From contig JANQET010000197.1 in the NCBI GenBank assembly GCA_028278265.1, positions 1 through 64,000 on the forward strand: DNA of 64,000 nucleotides. The letters are read 5' to 3'. Of the stretch, positions 1 through 9,547 are shown piece after piece; positions within the stretch are counted from its first letter, which is position 1; each line of letters starts with the position of its first letter. The translations under genes were made by a program, and so were the position numbers. The DNA comes from Myxococcota bacterium. GTDB taxonomy: Bacteria; Myxococcota_A; Polyangia; JAAYKL01. The notes under the pieces are model-generated. The model ran no database searches. It saw nothing but the letters and a program-made list of their open reading frames with translations, and was not told where the DNA came from.

Positions 1-136
1 CTACCTTACGGCCGCCGACAAATCGGGCCGCCGAGAAGCCCTGCCCAGAACCGCACCGGACGGTTTTTATACGGTCGATGTACAATAGTGATGCCGGACC
101 GGCGCTTGCAACCGATTGTTTAGGGAGCGGGTTAAG

Positions 137-2830
137 CTAAAGGATACCGCGATAGAAGTCCTTGTGGTAGGCAAACACGTCGGTGATGCCGTCGCCGTCC
201 ATGTCACCGAATTTCAACTGGGAAATGGGTTTGGCATCCGGATTGAGTGTGTAGTGCACGTAGACGCCGATCGAATTGGAGGCATACACTTCCCAGGTGG
301 TCTTCCCGTAATTGGTCCGCTGCGTGAACAGGTCCACCATGTTGTCGGCGTTGAATCTGCCGAAGGCCATTTTGTGCCGATCAACACTCACCTGTGTGGT
401 CAGCAGTAGCCTCCAGGGACCCATGCGGTTGCTCTCGAGGGTGGTGTACCAGATATTGGCGCGACCGTCTGGTAACGAGGACACCTTGAGCATTGCCGTC
501 CTTCCATTGCCGCCGAAATTGTGAACGGGATAGAAATAGCCCAGGCTTTGCGGAACGCCGGTGCGCAGGGTTGGCCAATTGGATCCCCTCCCACTCCAAC
601 GAACGCGCCAGCGGTCGTCGACCTTCTTGAGGATATCGGATACCCCATCCCCATTGAAATCTCCCACACGCATGTTGGTATTGAACGTGGAGAGGGAGAG
701 ATTGGTCGAATAGGCGCTGATGATCTCTTCGTTAAACCCGCTGGGCGTATTGAACAGAACGCTGAAGACAATTTGATTGGCCGAATTCTTCCACGTCTTG
801 AGCAGATCGATGCGACCGTCAGGGGTTGCATCGGCCGCGCTGGTGCCGAAATCGCCGAAACTGATCACCCCTTTGTTTTCATTGCGATAGACCAAGTCCA
901 TACCGGGATAGGTCCCCAGTGATGTCCAGCCCACGTAGTCCGGGTCGGAGACCAGGTGATCCTGCACGATTTGCTGGCACGCCTGCTCCCCTTCGCAGCT
1001 GGCGCTGACCAATAGTTCTCCGTTGTCGCGGCGCCACAGGACATCGTCTTGATCGTCCCCATTGAGATCCACCAAGCGCAACTGATCGAATGTCGGGTTT
1101 TCTCGGATGGGTGAGCTCACCGTATTTTTCAGTATCGGATCGATTGGCGTCGCGAGAATCCCGTGGCCAATCCGATGCAATGTCTCAACCCCGCCATAGG
1201 AAACAAACCACTCTTCAGGATGAAAGGTCTCCCCGATGAAGTAGAGATATTGGCGGGTATCCGGTGTAGTAAGAAGCGCTGACTCGCACCGCTGTACCAC
1301 CCACTTTTTGAGATAATCATTCCAGACCAATCTAGGCTCACCGGTCGCCTGATCTGCCTGTTCGGGACACATCCAACGGCCAGAGTGGGATGACTGAACA
1401 CATTCATAAATCTCTTCATCGTCAATATCGCCATCCCCATTTGTGTCCCACTCGGTGCCGTTCTCAAAAACCGGCGGAAGCAGTGACCCGATGTTGAGCC
1501 CCTGCCGGGGATGGAAGTTTGCCCATAATCCAACATTTTCGAAAACCGTGGCGGTTAGTGCTCCATTGACAATCTGCGGCGTATCGACCAGCGTCATCGC
1601 ATGCATGCTGTAGGTGCATCGGCTATAGCGCCACAGCATATCACCCGGTTTGGGGACATACGATTGAGCAGTATCTTCCCACCAACCGCCCATTGTCGGA
1701 ATCGGGGATTCGGGCGAGTTTTGGGGATGCTCTATCTTCACGACCGGATAACCGAGGATCGACATCCCACCACTGTTGGATCCAAGAGACGTTAGTTTGA
1801 TACGGGCCAACGTTCGCTGACTGAGCACCGCTTCATTCCAGCGATAACTCGTGCCGGACGGATATGGATAGTTGAAGTAGCCGGAACGGCATTCCGCGTG
1901 GGAATCGCCGCCATCGGAATAGCATCGCCAGTACTCGGTTCCTTTTTGGACAGCGTCCAGATAGTCTTCATGATAAGGGAATGGGGCGGGGAAGTCTTCA
2001 GCAAAGTGATCGGTATAGTTGAGCTGAAAGTACTTTTGGTACGTTGAACACAGACCCGTCGGTGAAAACCCCGGGGATTTTTGACGGTATTTTGATCGGC
2101 CGTATTGCCCCATGTCATAGGCCGCCTCGCGAATGGACAGCGGTAGATTGTTGAAGTCGATGTCAATCGTATTCCCTGTTCTACGTTTATACGCCGCTTC
2201 CAAGACGCACTCGGCGATGCGTTCCCGCCGTTCTCTGATCAGATTGCCCAATCGATATGAAATTGGCGGTTCATTGAGTACCCCCATACCGCCGGGAAGC
2301 GGAATGTGAGTCGTGCCATCCGCTTCGCAGGGGAGGATAGCCGGTGCGAGGGTGGGGGTGTCTCCGGTTCCAGGTGTGCGAACCAGGTTCCCGGCCTGCA
2401 AAAACGCATTGGTTTTATTGTTTCGCGGGATAAACGTAACGCGCAGGGAATTGAATTCGATCGGCTGAGTTCCAAATTCGTTGAATAGCAGGAGCCGATC
2501 CCATTGATCGGGATGGGACGCAAAAAACTCGGTCGTCGCCCCGGTGACTTGGACGGCATTGTCAGCATCAACGGCGTAGAGGAATTTCACACCGAACGGT
2601 GTATTTAGAGGTCCGACAAGCGGAAGCCTGGCCCGGACAAAATTGAATGTCTCTCCGGCGACGGTGATTGTGGGAAACATCACCGTCACCTCATTGGGAA
2701 CCGGCGGACCGGTAATTCCCAGTTCCACTTCTAAGCGTCCCGGTGACCCCGCTGCGATTTCCGCAGCAAAGAGGCAGCAGATAAAAACAATCCCGCCGAT
2801 CACATCCAAAGAATTTCGTCGCTTAGTCAT
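137..2830 (-). CDS. Secreted protein with C-terminal FG-GAP/VCBS-type repeats
   Basis: 897-aa ORF, N-terminal signal peptide, repeated Ca-binding-like motifs DLNGDDQDDVLWRR, DFNGDGVSDILKK, DMDGDGITDVFAY. Confidence 0.8.
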   Translation of the reverse strand: MTKRRNSLDVIGGIVFICCLFAAEIAAGSPGRLEVELGITGPPVPNEVTVMFPTITVAGETFNFVRARLPLVGPLNTPFGVKFLYAVDADNAVQVTGATTEFFASHPDQWDRLLLFNEFGTQPIEFNSLRVTFIPRNNKTNAFLQAGNLVRTPGTGDTPTLAPAILPCEADGTTHIPLPGGMGVLNEPPISYRLGNLIRERRERIAECVLEAAYKRRTGNTIDIDFNNLPLSIREAAYDMGQYGRSKYRQKSPGFSPTGLCSTYQKYFQLNYTDHFAEDFPAPFPYHEDYLDAVQKGTEYWRCYSDGGDSHAECRSGYFNYPYPSGTSYRWNEAVLSQRTLARIKLTSLGSNSGGMSILGYPVVKIEHPQNSPESPIPTMGGWWEDTAQSYVPKPGDMLWRYSRCTYSMHAMTLVDTPQIVNGALTATVFENVGLWANFHPRQGLNIGSLLPPVFENGTEWDTNGDGDIDDEEIYECVQSSHSGRWMCPEQADQATGEPRLVWNDYLKKWVVQRCESALLTTPDTRQYLYFIGETFHPEEWFVSYGGVETLHRIGHGILATPIDPILKNTVSSPIRENPTFDQLRLVDLNGDDQDDVLWRRDNGELLVSASCEGEQACQQIVQDHLVSDPDYVGWTSLGTYPGMDLVYRNENKGVISFGDFGTSAADATPDGRIDLLKTWKNSANQIVFSVLFNTPSGFNEEIISAYSTNLSLSTFNTNMRVGDFNGDGVSDILKKVDDRWRVRWSGRGSNWPTLRTGVPQSLGYFYPVHNFGGNGRTAMLKVSSLPDGRANIWYTTLESNRMGPWRLLLTTQVSVDRHKMAFGRFNADNMVDLFTQRTNYGKTTWEVYASNSIGVYVHYTLNPDAKPISQLKFGDMDGDGITDVFAYHKDFYRGIL

Positions 2831-3310
2831 TGGTAAGTCCTTTCTTTTCGAGTCCCAGTCCAGCTAGCGCTGAGAACCCATCAGATTAGTGCACCATCTG
2901 TACCAACGGCGCTGCGACGAGCGCGGGCATTCGAATCGACATTTGTGCAAATTGTCCAATGAAAAAAAAGGACCGAAATTTGGGGACCGAGGACCGTCGG
3001 TTCCTGTGATACCGACACATTGTCAGTCAGAAGTCGCCCGCTATCCCGGACGAAACCGGCGTAACCTTATTTGCCCAGAGGTAACGGGGCAATCGCGGCA
3101 ATGGTTGAATAGGACAAGATATATCGACGAGTTGCAGCTGAGCTCGATTGCACGTTACAGGTAACGTTGCACACGCCGGTCCCCAAGACTTGGCTTATCC
3201 AGGGTTTACCGCACCGCACAATTCCAAAAAAATCGAATAAATACTTGGCAAACCAGTGGTAGTGATGCAGATCATCATTCAGAGGTTGTGTTCACGGAGG
3301 GGAGGATTGG

Positions 3311-4132
3311 ATGCGCATCGCTCTCGTTCAACAAAAAGCCGGACATGACAGGCAGGACAATATCAAGCGCGGGCTTGAGGCGCTCGATACCGCAGCGGAA
3401 AACGGCGCGAATGTGGTCTGTTTTGCCGAGCTCGCCTTTGAGCGGTTCTATCCCCAGTTTCGCGCCAAGCCGGGCTACGAGAAGCTGGCCGAGACCGTGC
3501 CCGGTCCGATCACCGAGCGCTTCATGTCCCGGGCCCGTAAGCTGGGAGTGGTGGTGGTGCTCAACCTGTTCGAGCGATGCGGGGACCAGTGCTTTGACAC
3601 CTCTCCGGTGATTGATGCGGACGGCGAGCTGTTGGGTCGAACGCGGATGATTCACATCACCGACTACCACTGTTTTCACGAGCAGGGGTACTACGCCCCC
3701 GGCGACACCGAAGCGCCCGTGTTCAAGACCCGCTTCGGCACCCTCGGCGTGGCCATCTGTTACGACCGCCATTTTCCCGAATACATGCGCGCGCTGGGGC
3801 TCAAGCACCCCGACCTGATCATCGTGCCTCAGGCCGGCGGCATCGACGAGTGGCCCAAGGGATTGTACGAAGCCGAAATCCGGGTCGCCGCTTTTCAGAA
3901 CGGCTACTACGCCGCCCTGTGCAACCGGGTGGGGATGGAAGAGCGGCTGGAGTTCGCCGGTGAGTCGTTCGTCTGCGCGCCCAACGGAGCTGTTCTGGCC
4001 CGGGCGGCCAAGGGCAAAGAGCAGATTCTCTATGCCGATCTCGACCTGGGGGAAGTGGAGCGCTCCCACGCCCGTCAACTGTTCCTCAAGCACCGCCGCC
4101 CCGAGCTCTACCGGGAGTGGCTGGACAAGTAG
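3311..4132 (+). CDS. Carbon-nitrogen hydrolase (nitrilase superfamily amidase, N-carbamoylputrescine amidase/beta-ureidopropionase-like)
   Basis: 273 aa; E (FAELAFERFYP), K (GRTRMIHI region) and GVAICYDRHFPE catalytic-Cys motif typical of the family. Confidence 0.88.
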   Translation: MRIALVQQKAGHDRQDNIKRGLEALDTAAENGANVVCFAELAFERFYPQFRAKPGYEKLAETVPGPITERFMSRARKLGVVVVLNLFERCGDQCFDTSPVIDADGELLGRTRMIHITDYHCFHEQGYYAPGDTEAPVFKTRFGTLGVAICYDRHFPEYMRALGLKHPDLIIVPQAGGIDEWPKGLYEAEIRVAAFQNGYYAALCNRVGMEERLEFAGESFVCAPNGAVLARAAKGKEQILYADLDLGEVERSHARQLFLKHRRPELYREWLDK

Positions 4133-4206
4133 ACTTTCGAACCGTTTGGATTTGCGTTCCAGGGGTAACCGAGCCCACTAACCCGCATAATGCACGAAGC
4201 CCCCGG

Positions 4207-4977
4207 CTACGGGGTATGGCAGGCGATGCAGCTGATTTCGTTGCCGGTGGTTTTGTTGTTTTTGTGACGCTGCAAATGGCAATTGACGCAGGTGCGGTGG
4301 ACCGCGTCTTTGAGTGCGATGGCCGATTCGGTAGCGATCTTGGGGTGGCAGTCGGCGCAGGCCGCTTCGGCGCCGGGTTCGTGTACGAGTTTTTTGGCTT
4401 CAGTGTCGTAGACGTGATGGCACCGATCGCAGGCCTCGTCCAACGCGGTGATATGACGGTCGTGCAGCTGCTCACCGAATGCCTTGGCCGGTGGTGCCGA
4501 CTTCCAACGTCTTCCCCTCACGTGGCAAGAGGCGCAGGTGACCGGCCCGTAGACCTTTTTGTGACAGCCCAGACAAAGCGTATGGTAGGCGTTCATCGCC
4601 GTCTCGGCATCATCGGCCCCCTGGGCCAGGGGGATCTGCCAGCTGCCGCCGGGGCGGTGACAGGTGTCGCAGCTGCGGGGGTGAATGGCCTCCACGTGGG
4701 CCGGGTGATCGAACTCGACCGGTGGTCGGTGCGGCTGCCCGAAGCGCTGGGGCAGGGTGAGCACAAGGGTACTGACACCGATTTCCCGGGTCACCTCCGG
4801 TGGGGGCTCGGCGCAGGCGATCGCGCTTAGCAGGCAGACAGCAATAAAACGGAAACAAACTGGTGGGGGAAGTGACACAGCGCCGGCGATAATGCGCGAA
4901 ATGGCGCTCCGGGTCAACTCGCTGTTGGAAGAGAGCTGTAAAAGTCCATCTTCAGCGAAACAGCAGGAAAACGCCAT
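4207..4977 (-). CDS. Multiheme c-type cytochrome (seven CxxCH motifs)
   Basis: CDTCH, CLGCH, CASCH, CDRCH, CADCH, CVNCH, CIACH; N-terminal export signal. Confidence 0.88.
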   Translation of the reverse strand: MAFSCCFAEDGLLQLSSNSELTRSAISRIIAGAVSLPPPVCFRFIAVCLLSAIACAEPPPEVTREIGVSTLVLTLPQRFGQPHRPPVEFDHPAHVEAIHPRSCDTCHRPGGSWQIPLAQGADDAETAMNAYHTLCLGCHKKVYGPVTCASCHVRGRRWKSAPPAKAFGEQLHDRHITALDEACDRCHHVYDTEAKKLVHEPGAEAACADCHPKIATESAIALKDAVHRTCVNCHLQRHKNNKTTGNEISCIACHTP

Positions 4978-5083
4978 TTGCCCGGGGCCAACCAGCTATG
5001 ATAGCTAGTATCTGGTCGGTGCGTCATAGGCACACCACCGAAATGAATGCTAGCTTTGCTAGTGAGAGGGAATCGAGGCGCAT

Positions 5084-6814
5084 TTGAGTATTGTCGTAGA
5101 GGACTCGCGTATCGGCACGATGTTGAACGAGCGGTATCGCATCATCAAGCGCATCGCCTCTGGAGGGATGGGCATCGTCTACCGCGGCGAGCACGTGGAG
5201 CTGGGCAAGGCCGTGGCGATCAAGTTCATCCAGGAGCTCTTCGTCTCCAACGAGCGGCTGCTGGGCCGGTTTCAGCGCGAGGCCAAGGCGATGAGCAAGT
5301 TGTCTCATCCCTACTGCGTCTCGGTGATCGATTTCGGTGTGGACGGGCTGCCCTACATCGTGATGGAGTACGTCACCGGCGAGACCCTCAAGGACCTGCT
5401 AGCCCTTGAAAAGTTCTCTGTCGGCCGCTCTTTGCGGGTCGCCCGCCAGTTGTTGGCCGCGGTGGGACACGCCCACAGCCACGGCATCGTCCACCGGGAT
5501 ATCAAGCCCGAAAACATCATGGTCTCCCGGGCCACCGGCATGGGGGAGCACATTCGCATTTTCGACTTCGGTTTGGCCAAGTTGCTCGACGCGAGTCAGC
5601 AGGCCTATCAATCGATGACCTCGGTGGTGATCGGCACCCCCCACTATATGTCGCCGGAGCAGTCCCGCGGGAGCAAGGTGGATGAACGGGCCGATCTCTA
5701 CTCCATCGGCGTGGTGCTGTTCGAGCTGCTGACCGGTCGCAAGCTGTTTGCCCAAGAGGAGGCATTCGAGGTGGTGCGCGCCCATCGGGAGACCACTCCC
5801 CCCAGCCTCAACGAGGTGCAGCCCACCAAGGCGTTTTCCAAAGAGCTCGAGACGGTGATCGCCAAGTCCCTCTGTAAAAATCCCTCTGACCGGTACCCCA
5901 CTGCGGACAGTTTTTTGGAGGCATTAGACGCCACTCCCGAAGCGCAAACCGAAAACGGGGAGTACGCCGGTGAGATCGATCCCCAATACCTCGATCCCAC
6001 CCTGTTGCAGGAATCGGTCGACACCTCCGAGGTGTTGCCCCAGCGAGCCGGCGCACAAAAGCCTCGACGGATATTGATCGTGTCGTCGAGTCGGAGGTTG
6101 TTCGGACTGGTCGTCTTCATCATGCTGATCCTCACCGGAGTGGCCGGCTGGTTGGCCTACACCCAGTTCTCTGCGGCCCAATCGGCAGAGCAAGAGCAGC
6201 CTACGAAAACGGCGAAAAAAAAGAAACGGCAAGCAAAATCACCCCCTAAGACAAAGGCGAAAACCACCGGGCAAAGGCCGGCCCAGGCGAACCCGCCCAA
6301 ATCGGAGGCCCGAACCGCGGCGGAACCACCCCGTGAAAAAGTGGAGCCGACCGAGCAGAAACCGGCCCCCAAGGGGGACACCTCGCGGGCAGCCAAAACC
6401 CTCGACGACGTACGGGTACTCATCGAACAGGGGCGCACACAGGCGGCGATCGACGGGTTGGTGAGGCTGCGTCAAAAAAACCCCAACAGCCCTTATATCG
6501 TCTACCTGTTGGGCAACCAATACTATGAGAAAATGTGGTGGTCCGACGCCCTCGATATGTATCAGCAGGCGATTCGCCTCAACTCCGGCTACCGCAAACG
6601 CAGGCCGCTGATCCGCAATGCGATCAACGCCCTGAACAGCAACAAAACTCGGCGCAAAGCCCGCTCCTTAATTCTCAATCACATCGGCAAGGCCGCCCTG
6701 CCTCAGCTGAGGTTCAACGCCAAAAAAGGAAAGAGCGCCACCATCCGAAAACAGGCCAAATCCCTGGCCAACATTCTCAGCAAAAAACGCAAGCGCAAGA
6801 AGAAGCGGCGCTAG
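5084..6814 (+). CDS. Membrane-anchored serine/threonine protein kinase with C-terminal TPR-like region
   Basis: GGMGIVYRGEH, VAIKF, HRDIKPENIM, DFGLAK, APE-like MSPEQSRG; TM segment LFGLVVFIMLILTGVAGWLAY; K/P-rich linker. Confidence 0.92.
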   Translation: MSIVVEDSRIGTMLNERYRIIKRIASGGMGIVYRGEHVELGKAVAIKFIQELFVSNERLLGRFQREAKAMSKLSHPYCVSVIDFGVDGLPYIVMEYVTGETLKDLLALEKFSVGRSLRVARQLLAAVGHAHSHGIVHRDIKPENIMVSRATGMGEHIRIFDFGLAKLLDASQQAYQSMTSVVIGTPHYMSPEQSRGSKVDERADLYSIGVVLFELLTGRKLFAQEEAFEVVRAHRETTPPSLNEVQPTKAFSKELETVIAKSLCKNPSDRYPTADSFLEALDATPEAQTENGEYAGEIDPQYLDPTLLQESVDTSEVLPQRAGAQKPRRILIVSSSRRLFGLVVFIMLILTGVAGWLAYTQFSAAQSAEQEQPTKTAKKKKRQAKSPPKTKAKTTGQRPAQANPPKSEARTAAEPPREKVEPTEQKPAPKGDTSRAAKTLDDVRVLIEQGRTQAAIDGLVRLRQKNPNSPYIVYLLGNQYYEKMWWSDALDMYQQAIRLNSGYRKRRPLIRNAINALNSNKTRRKARSLILNHIGKAALPQLRFNAKKGKSATIRKQAKSLANILSKKRKRKKKRR

Positions 6815-6829
6815 AGAGCCCTAGAAGGA

Positions 6830-8242
6830 CTAGTCCTGGGCGATGACACCGATTTCGACGGGTTCACTGTCTCCGGTGCCGTCGTTGACGACGAGCGCGA
6901 TTTTATAACGGCCGGCGAGATCGGCGACAAAGGTGGGATTGGCGATTGCGGGATTGGACAGGGCTGCGGTCGAGCCGAACGGTTTGTCCTCTAGGGTCCA
7001 GGTATAGCTGATGATCTGGTCCTGGCCGATCACGTTTCCCTGCTCGTCCAGTTCGGTGCCGCTGCCGCTGCCGTCGAGCTGTACGGTGCTCCCGGGGACC
7101 ACGACCTGTAAATCCCCGGGCACGGCGATCGGTTGATGGCACGTGTCCGGCCGGACCAGGACTTCTCCCTCAAGCGCCTTTTCCACCGCGTCGAGATCGG
7201 CGCAGGGGATGCGCGGGTTGTCGCTCAGATCGAGGATTTCCAGCTGCTGAAGATTGCTCAGGGTGGTCACACCGGTGCGCAGATCGTTGCCCGCCAGGTT
7301 GAGCACGCGGAGGTATTCGGTCTTGGCGAACCCGGCGAACTGGCTCGCGTCGGTCAATTTGTTGTGGGAGACGGATAGCAGCTGGAGCTTGGATAGGGCG
7401 GTGAGCGAAGCCACGTTGGTAATGTGGTTGCCGTCGATGTAGAGGGTGCGCAGCTCGACCATCGCCGCCAGGGGGGACACGTCGACAATGGGCTGGGGCA
7501 CGACCCCCGGCTCGACTTGGTTGAACTGCCAGTCGAGGGCCAGGTCGGTCAGGTTGACCAGTGTCTTCAACGGTGCCACATCGGTGATCCGGTTCTCGGA
7601 CAGGCTGAGCCGAATCAAGCTGGCACTGTTGGACAACGGGGTGAGATCGCTGATCTGGTTTTGCCAGAGCCCCAGGTAGCGCAGCGCCGGGAGCTTGGAC
7701 AGGGGAGAGATGTCGCTGATCTGGTTCTTCTCCACAGCCAGGGTCTGCAGCAGGTTCAGCCCCTCGAGCGGCGTGAGGTCGCTGATCTGGTTGTCCCCCA
7801 GAACCAGCCAACCCAACGATTCGCAACTGGCAAGTGGGGTGAGATCAACGATTGCGTTGCGGGCCAAAGATGCCTCACCGAGGTCCGTCATTTTGGCCAG
7901 TCCCTGGAGTTGGACGATGCGGTTGTCATCGAAGAACACCCGACGCACATCGTACAAATCGGACAGGGGAGTCAGGTCGACGATCTGGTTCCTCGAGAGA
8001 AACAGCTCGCCCACATCTTTGAAGTGTTCCAGCCCGTTGAGCGAGCCGATAGCCTGCATCTCGCAGTCGATGCTCATCACATCGAGCGCATGTTCCAGTC
8101 CATGACCGACCAGACACGCCTTGAGGACCGGATCGGCAAAGGGAATCCCGGCGATCAATTCACCCCGATCCTCTTCCACATCGGAGCATCCCAGCGCGAG
8201 CACGACGATGAGCAGCCATACAATTGAAATTCGCTTGGACAT
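6830..8242 (-). CDS. Leucine-rich repeat lipoprotein (internalin-like LRR, PKD-like C-terminus)
   Basis: Start MSKRISIVWLLIVVLALGCSD (lipobox) inside the longer ORF; repeated 'NQISDLTPL' LRR units; C-terminal 'VVNDGTGDSEPVEI'. Confidence 0.88.
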   Translation of the reverse strand: MSKRISIVWLLIVVLALGCSDVEEDRGELIAGIPFADPVLKACLVGHGLEHALDVMSIDCEMQAIGSLNGLEHFKDVGELFLSRNQIVDLTPLSDLYDVRRVFFDDNRIVQLQGLAKMTDLGEASLARNAIVDLTPLASCESLGWLVLGDNQISDLTPLEGLNLLQTLAVEKNQISDISPLSKLPALRYLGLWQNQISDLTPLSNSASLIRLSLSENRITDVAPLKTLVNLTDLALDWQFNQVEPGVVPQPIVDVSPLAAMVELRTLYIDGNHITNVASLTALSKLQLLSVSHNKLTDASQFAGFAKTEYLRVLNLAGNDLRTGVTTLSNLQQLEILDLSDNPRIPCADLDAVEKALEGEVLVRPDTCHQPIAVPGDLQVVVPGSTVQLDGSGSGTELDEQGNVIGQDQIISYTWTLEDKPFGSTAALSNPAIANPTFVADLAGRYKIALVVNDGTGDSEPVEIGVIAQD

Positions 8243-8243
8243 G

Positions 8244-9359
8244 TTATTCCTCCTCAACCGTAACCGTCGGTGTCGCGTTGAGATAGACCTTGTCGCTCGC
8301 CTGATCCCAACATTGGTAGCTCGTGCAGTCGACCGGGGTGTTGATCCCCACGACGACAAACACCGGGTTGAAGGTGCCGAAATCCGGTACCGAGAAGACA
8401 TCCCAGGAGAGCTCCCCATCGGCGGTGTACGCGGTCTGACCGGCCACGGCAGCGACTTCGGTGTTCCAAATCAGCTCGCCGGCGAGGTACTGTTCCAGCG
8501 ATTCGGCCACCTCTACGGTGTAGTGATGTGCACCGGTCGACCCGTTCCAAGAAATGGTAAACTGCCCGTTGTAGGTAAAATCAACCGATTGAACCACGAA
8601 GTCGGTGACCTGGAGATTGGCCACAGGCAGGGGGACACATCCCGGGTCCCGGTCGATCATCAGGGTCGGTCGGGCAGCGATCAGGGCGTCGATCTCTTGG
8701 CAGTCCAACCGGTTGCCCCTCAGGTCGACGCTGGTCAAGGCGGTCATCGAAACGAGCCCATTGAGCCCGGTCATGGTTTCGTAATCACCCATTTCATCTT
8801 GTTCAGTGGGGGTGTTGTTCCTCAGGTTCAACATCCTCACGTTGGTGAGGGCGGCCAGCGGACTGACATCGAGGATGGCATTTCCCTCGAGATCCAAGGC
8901 GATCAGATTGGTCAGCGCTGCAAGTTCTGTCGCCCCGGTCAACCCCATGTGAACCAGGCCCAGGGTGCGCAAATGGGGAAGATTGATCACCGCGGTGAGG
9001 TTGGGCAATTCGGCGTAGGCCAGCCACAGGGTCTGCAGATGGGCCAACTGCTGGAGCGGTGTCAGGTCCGGCAGGGCAACCCCCTTGAGGTTGAGCACCG
9101 CCAGGCTGGGCAGATACTCGATATCATCAAAGGAGCCGATCCACGGCACATTTTGACAATTGAGCACCGAAGGCTGATCGTCGACGCGCCAGCCGTTGCG
9201 GCAGATGCACTCGGACAATCCCTGGTCGACAAAGAAATGCTCGTAGCAGAGCACCTTGTTGTCCATATCGTCGCAACTCAACAGCCCGATAGCACAGCTG
9301 AGCACGATGACGAGGAGGCCACCTCTCTTTGTGTTTCTGTTTAATTTTGCCATATCCAC
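8244..9359 (-). CDS. Leucine-rich repeat lipoprotein
   Basis: Signal/lipobox VIVLSCAIGLLSC; LRR units (NLKGVALPDLTPLQQLAHLQTLWL...). Confidence 0.83.
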   Translation of the reverse strand: MDMAKLNRNTKRGGLLVIVLSCAIGLLSCDDMDNKVLCYEHFFVDQGLSECICRNGWRVDDQPSVLNCQNVPWIGSFDDIEYLPSLAVLNLKGVALPDLTPLQQLAHLQTLWLAYAELPNLTAVINLPHLRTLGLVHMGLTGATELAALTNLIALDLEGNAILDVSPLAALTNVRMLNLRNNTPTEQDEMGDYETMTGLNGLVSMTALTSVDLRGNRLDCQEIDALIAARPTLMIDRDPGCVPLPVANLQVTDFVVQSVDFTYNGQFTISWNGSTGAHHYTVEVAESLEQYLAGELIWNTEVAAVAGQTAYTADGELSWDVFSVPDFGTFNPVFVVVGINTPVDCTSYQCWDQASDKVYLNATPTVTVEEE

Positions 9360-9547
9360 CTCGTTTGCTTGACAATTCCGATGTGGGCGAAACCTAGCAT
9401 AGGGGCCAACCGAGGTCCACCGATGCCCCGGGATTGTGAAAAAAACGATCGGGATTTGTAGAAACGGTCAGTCAAGCGGTGACTATTGTCCAACCAGGCC
9501 CGCCCGGTGTCGGCGCCTGGGGCAACTGTCGGCGAAAGTCGGTGACG

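Noticed and set aside
3275-4093. 272-aa minus-strand ORF opposite the nitrilase
   Set aside because: Shadow ORF; the plus-strand product has recognisable family motifs.
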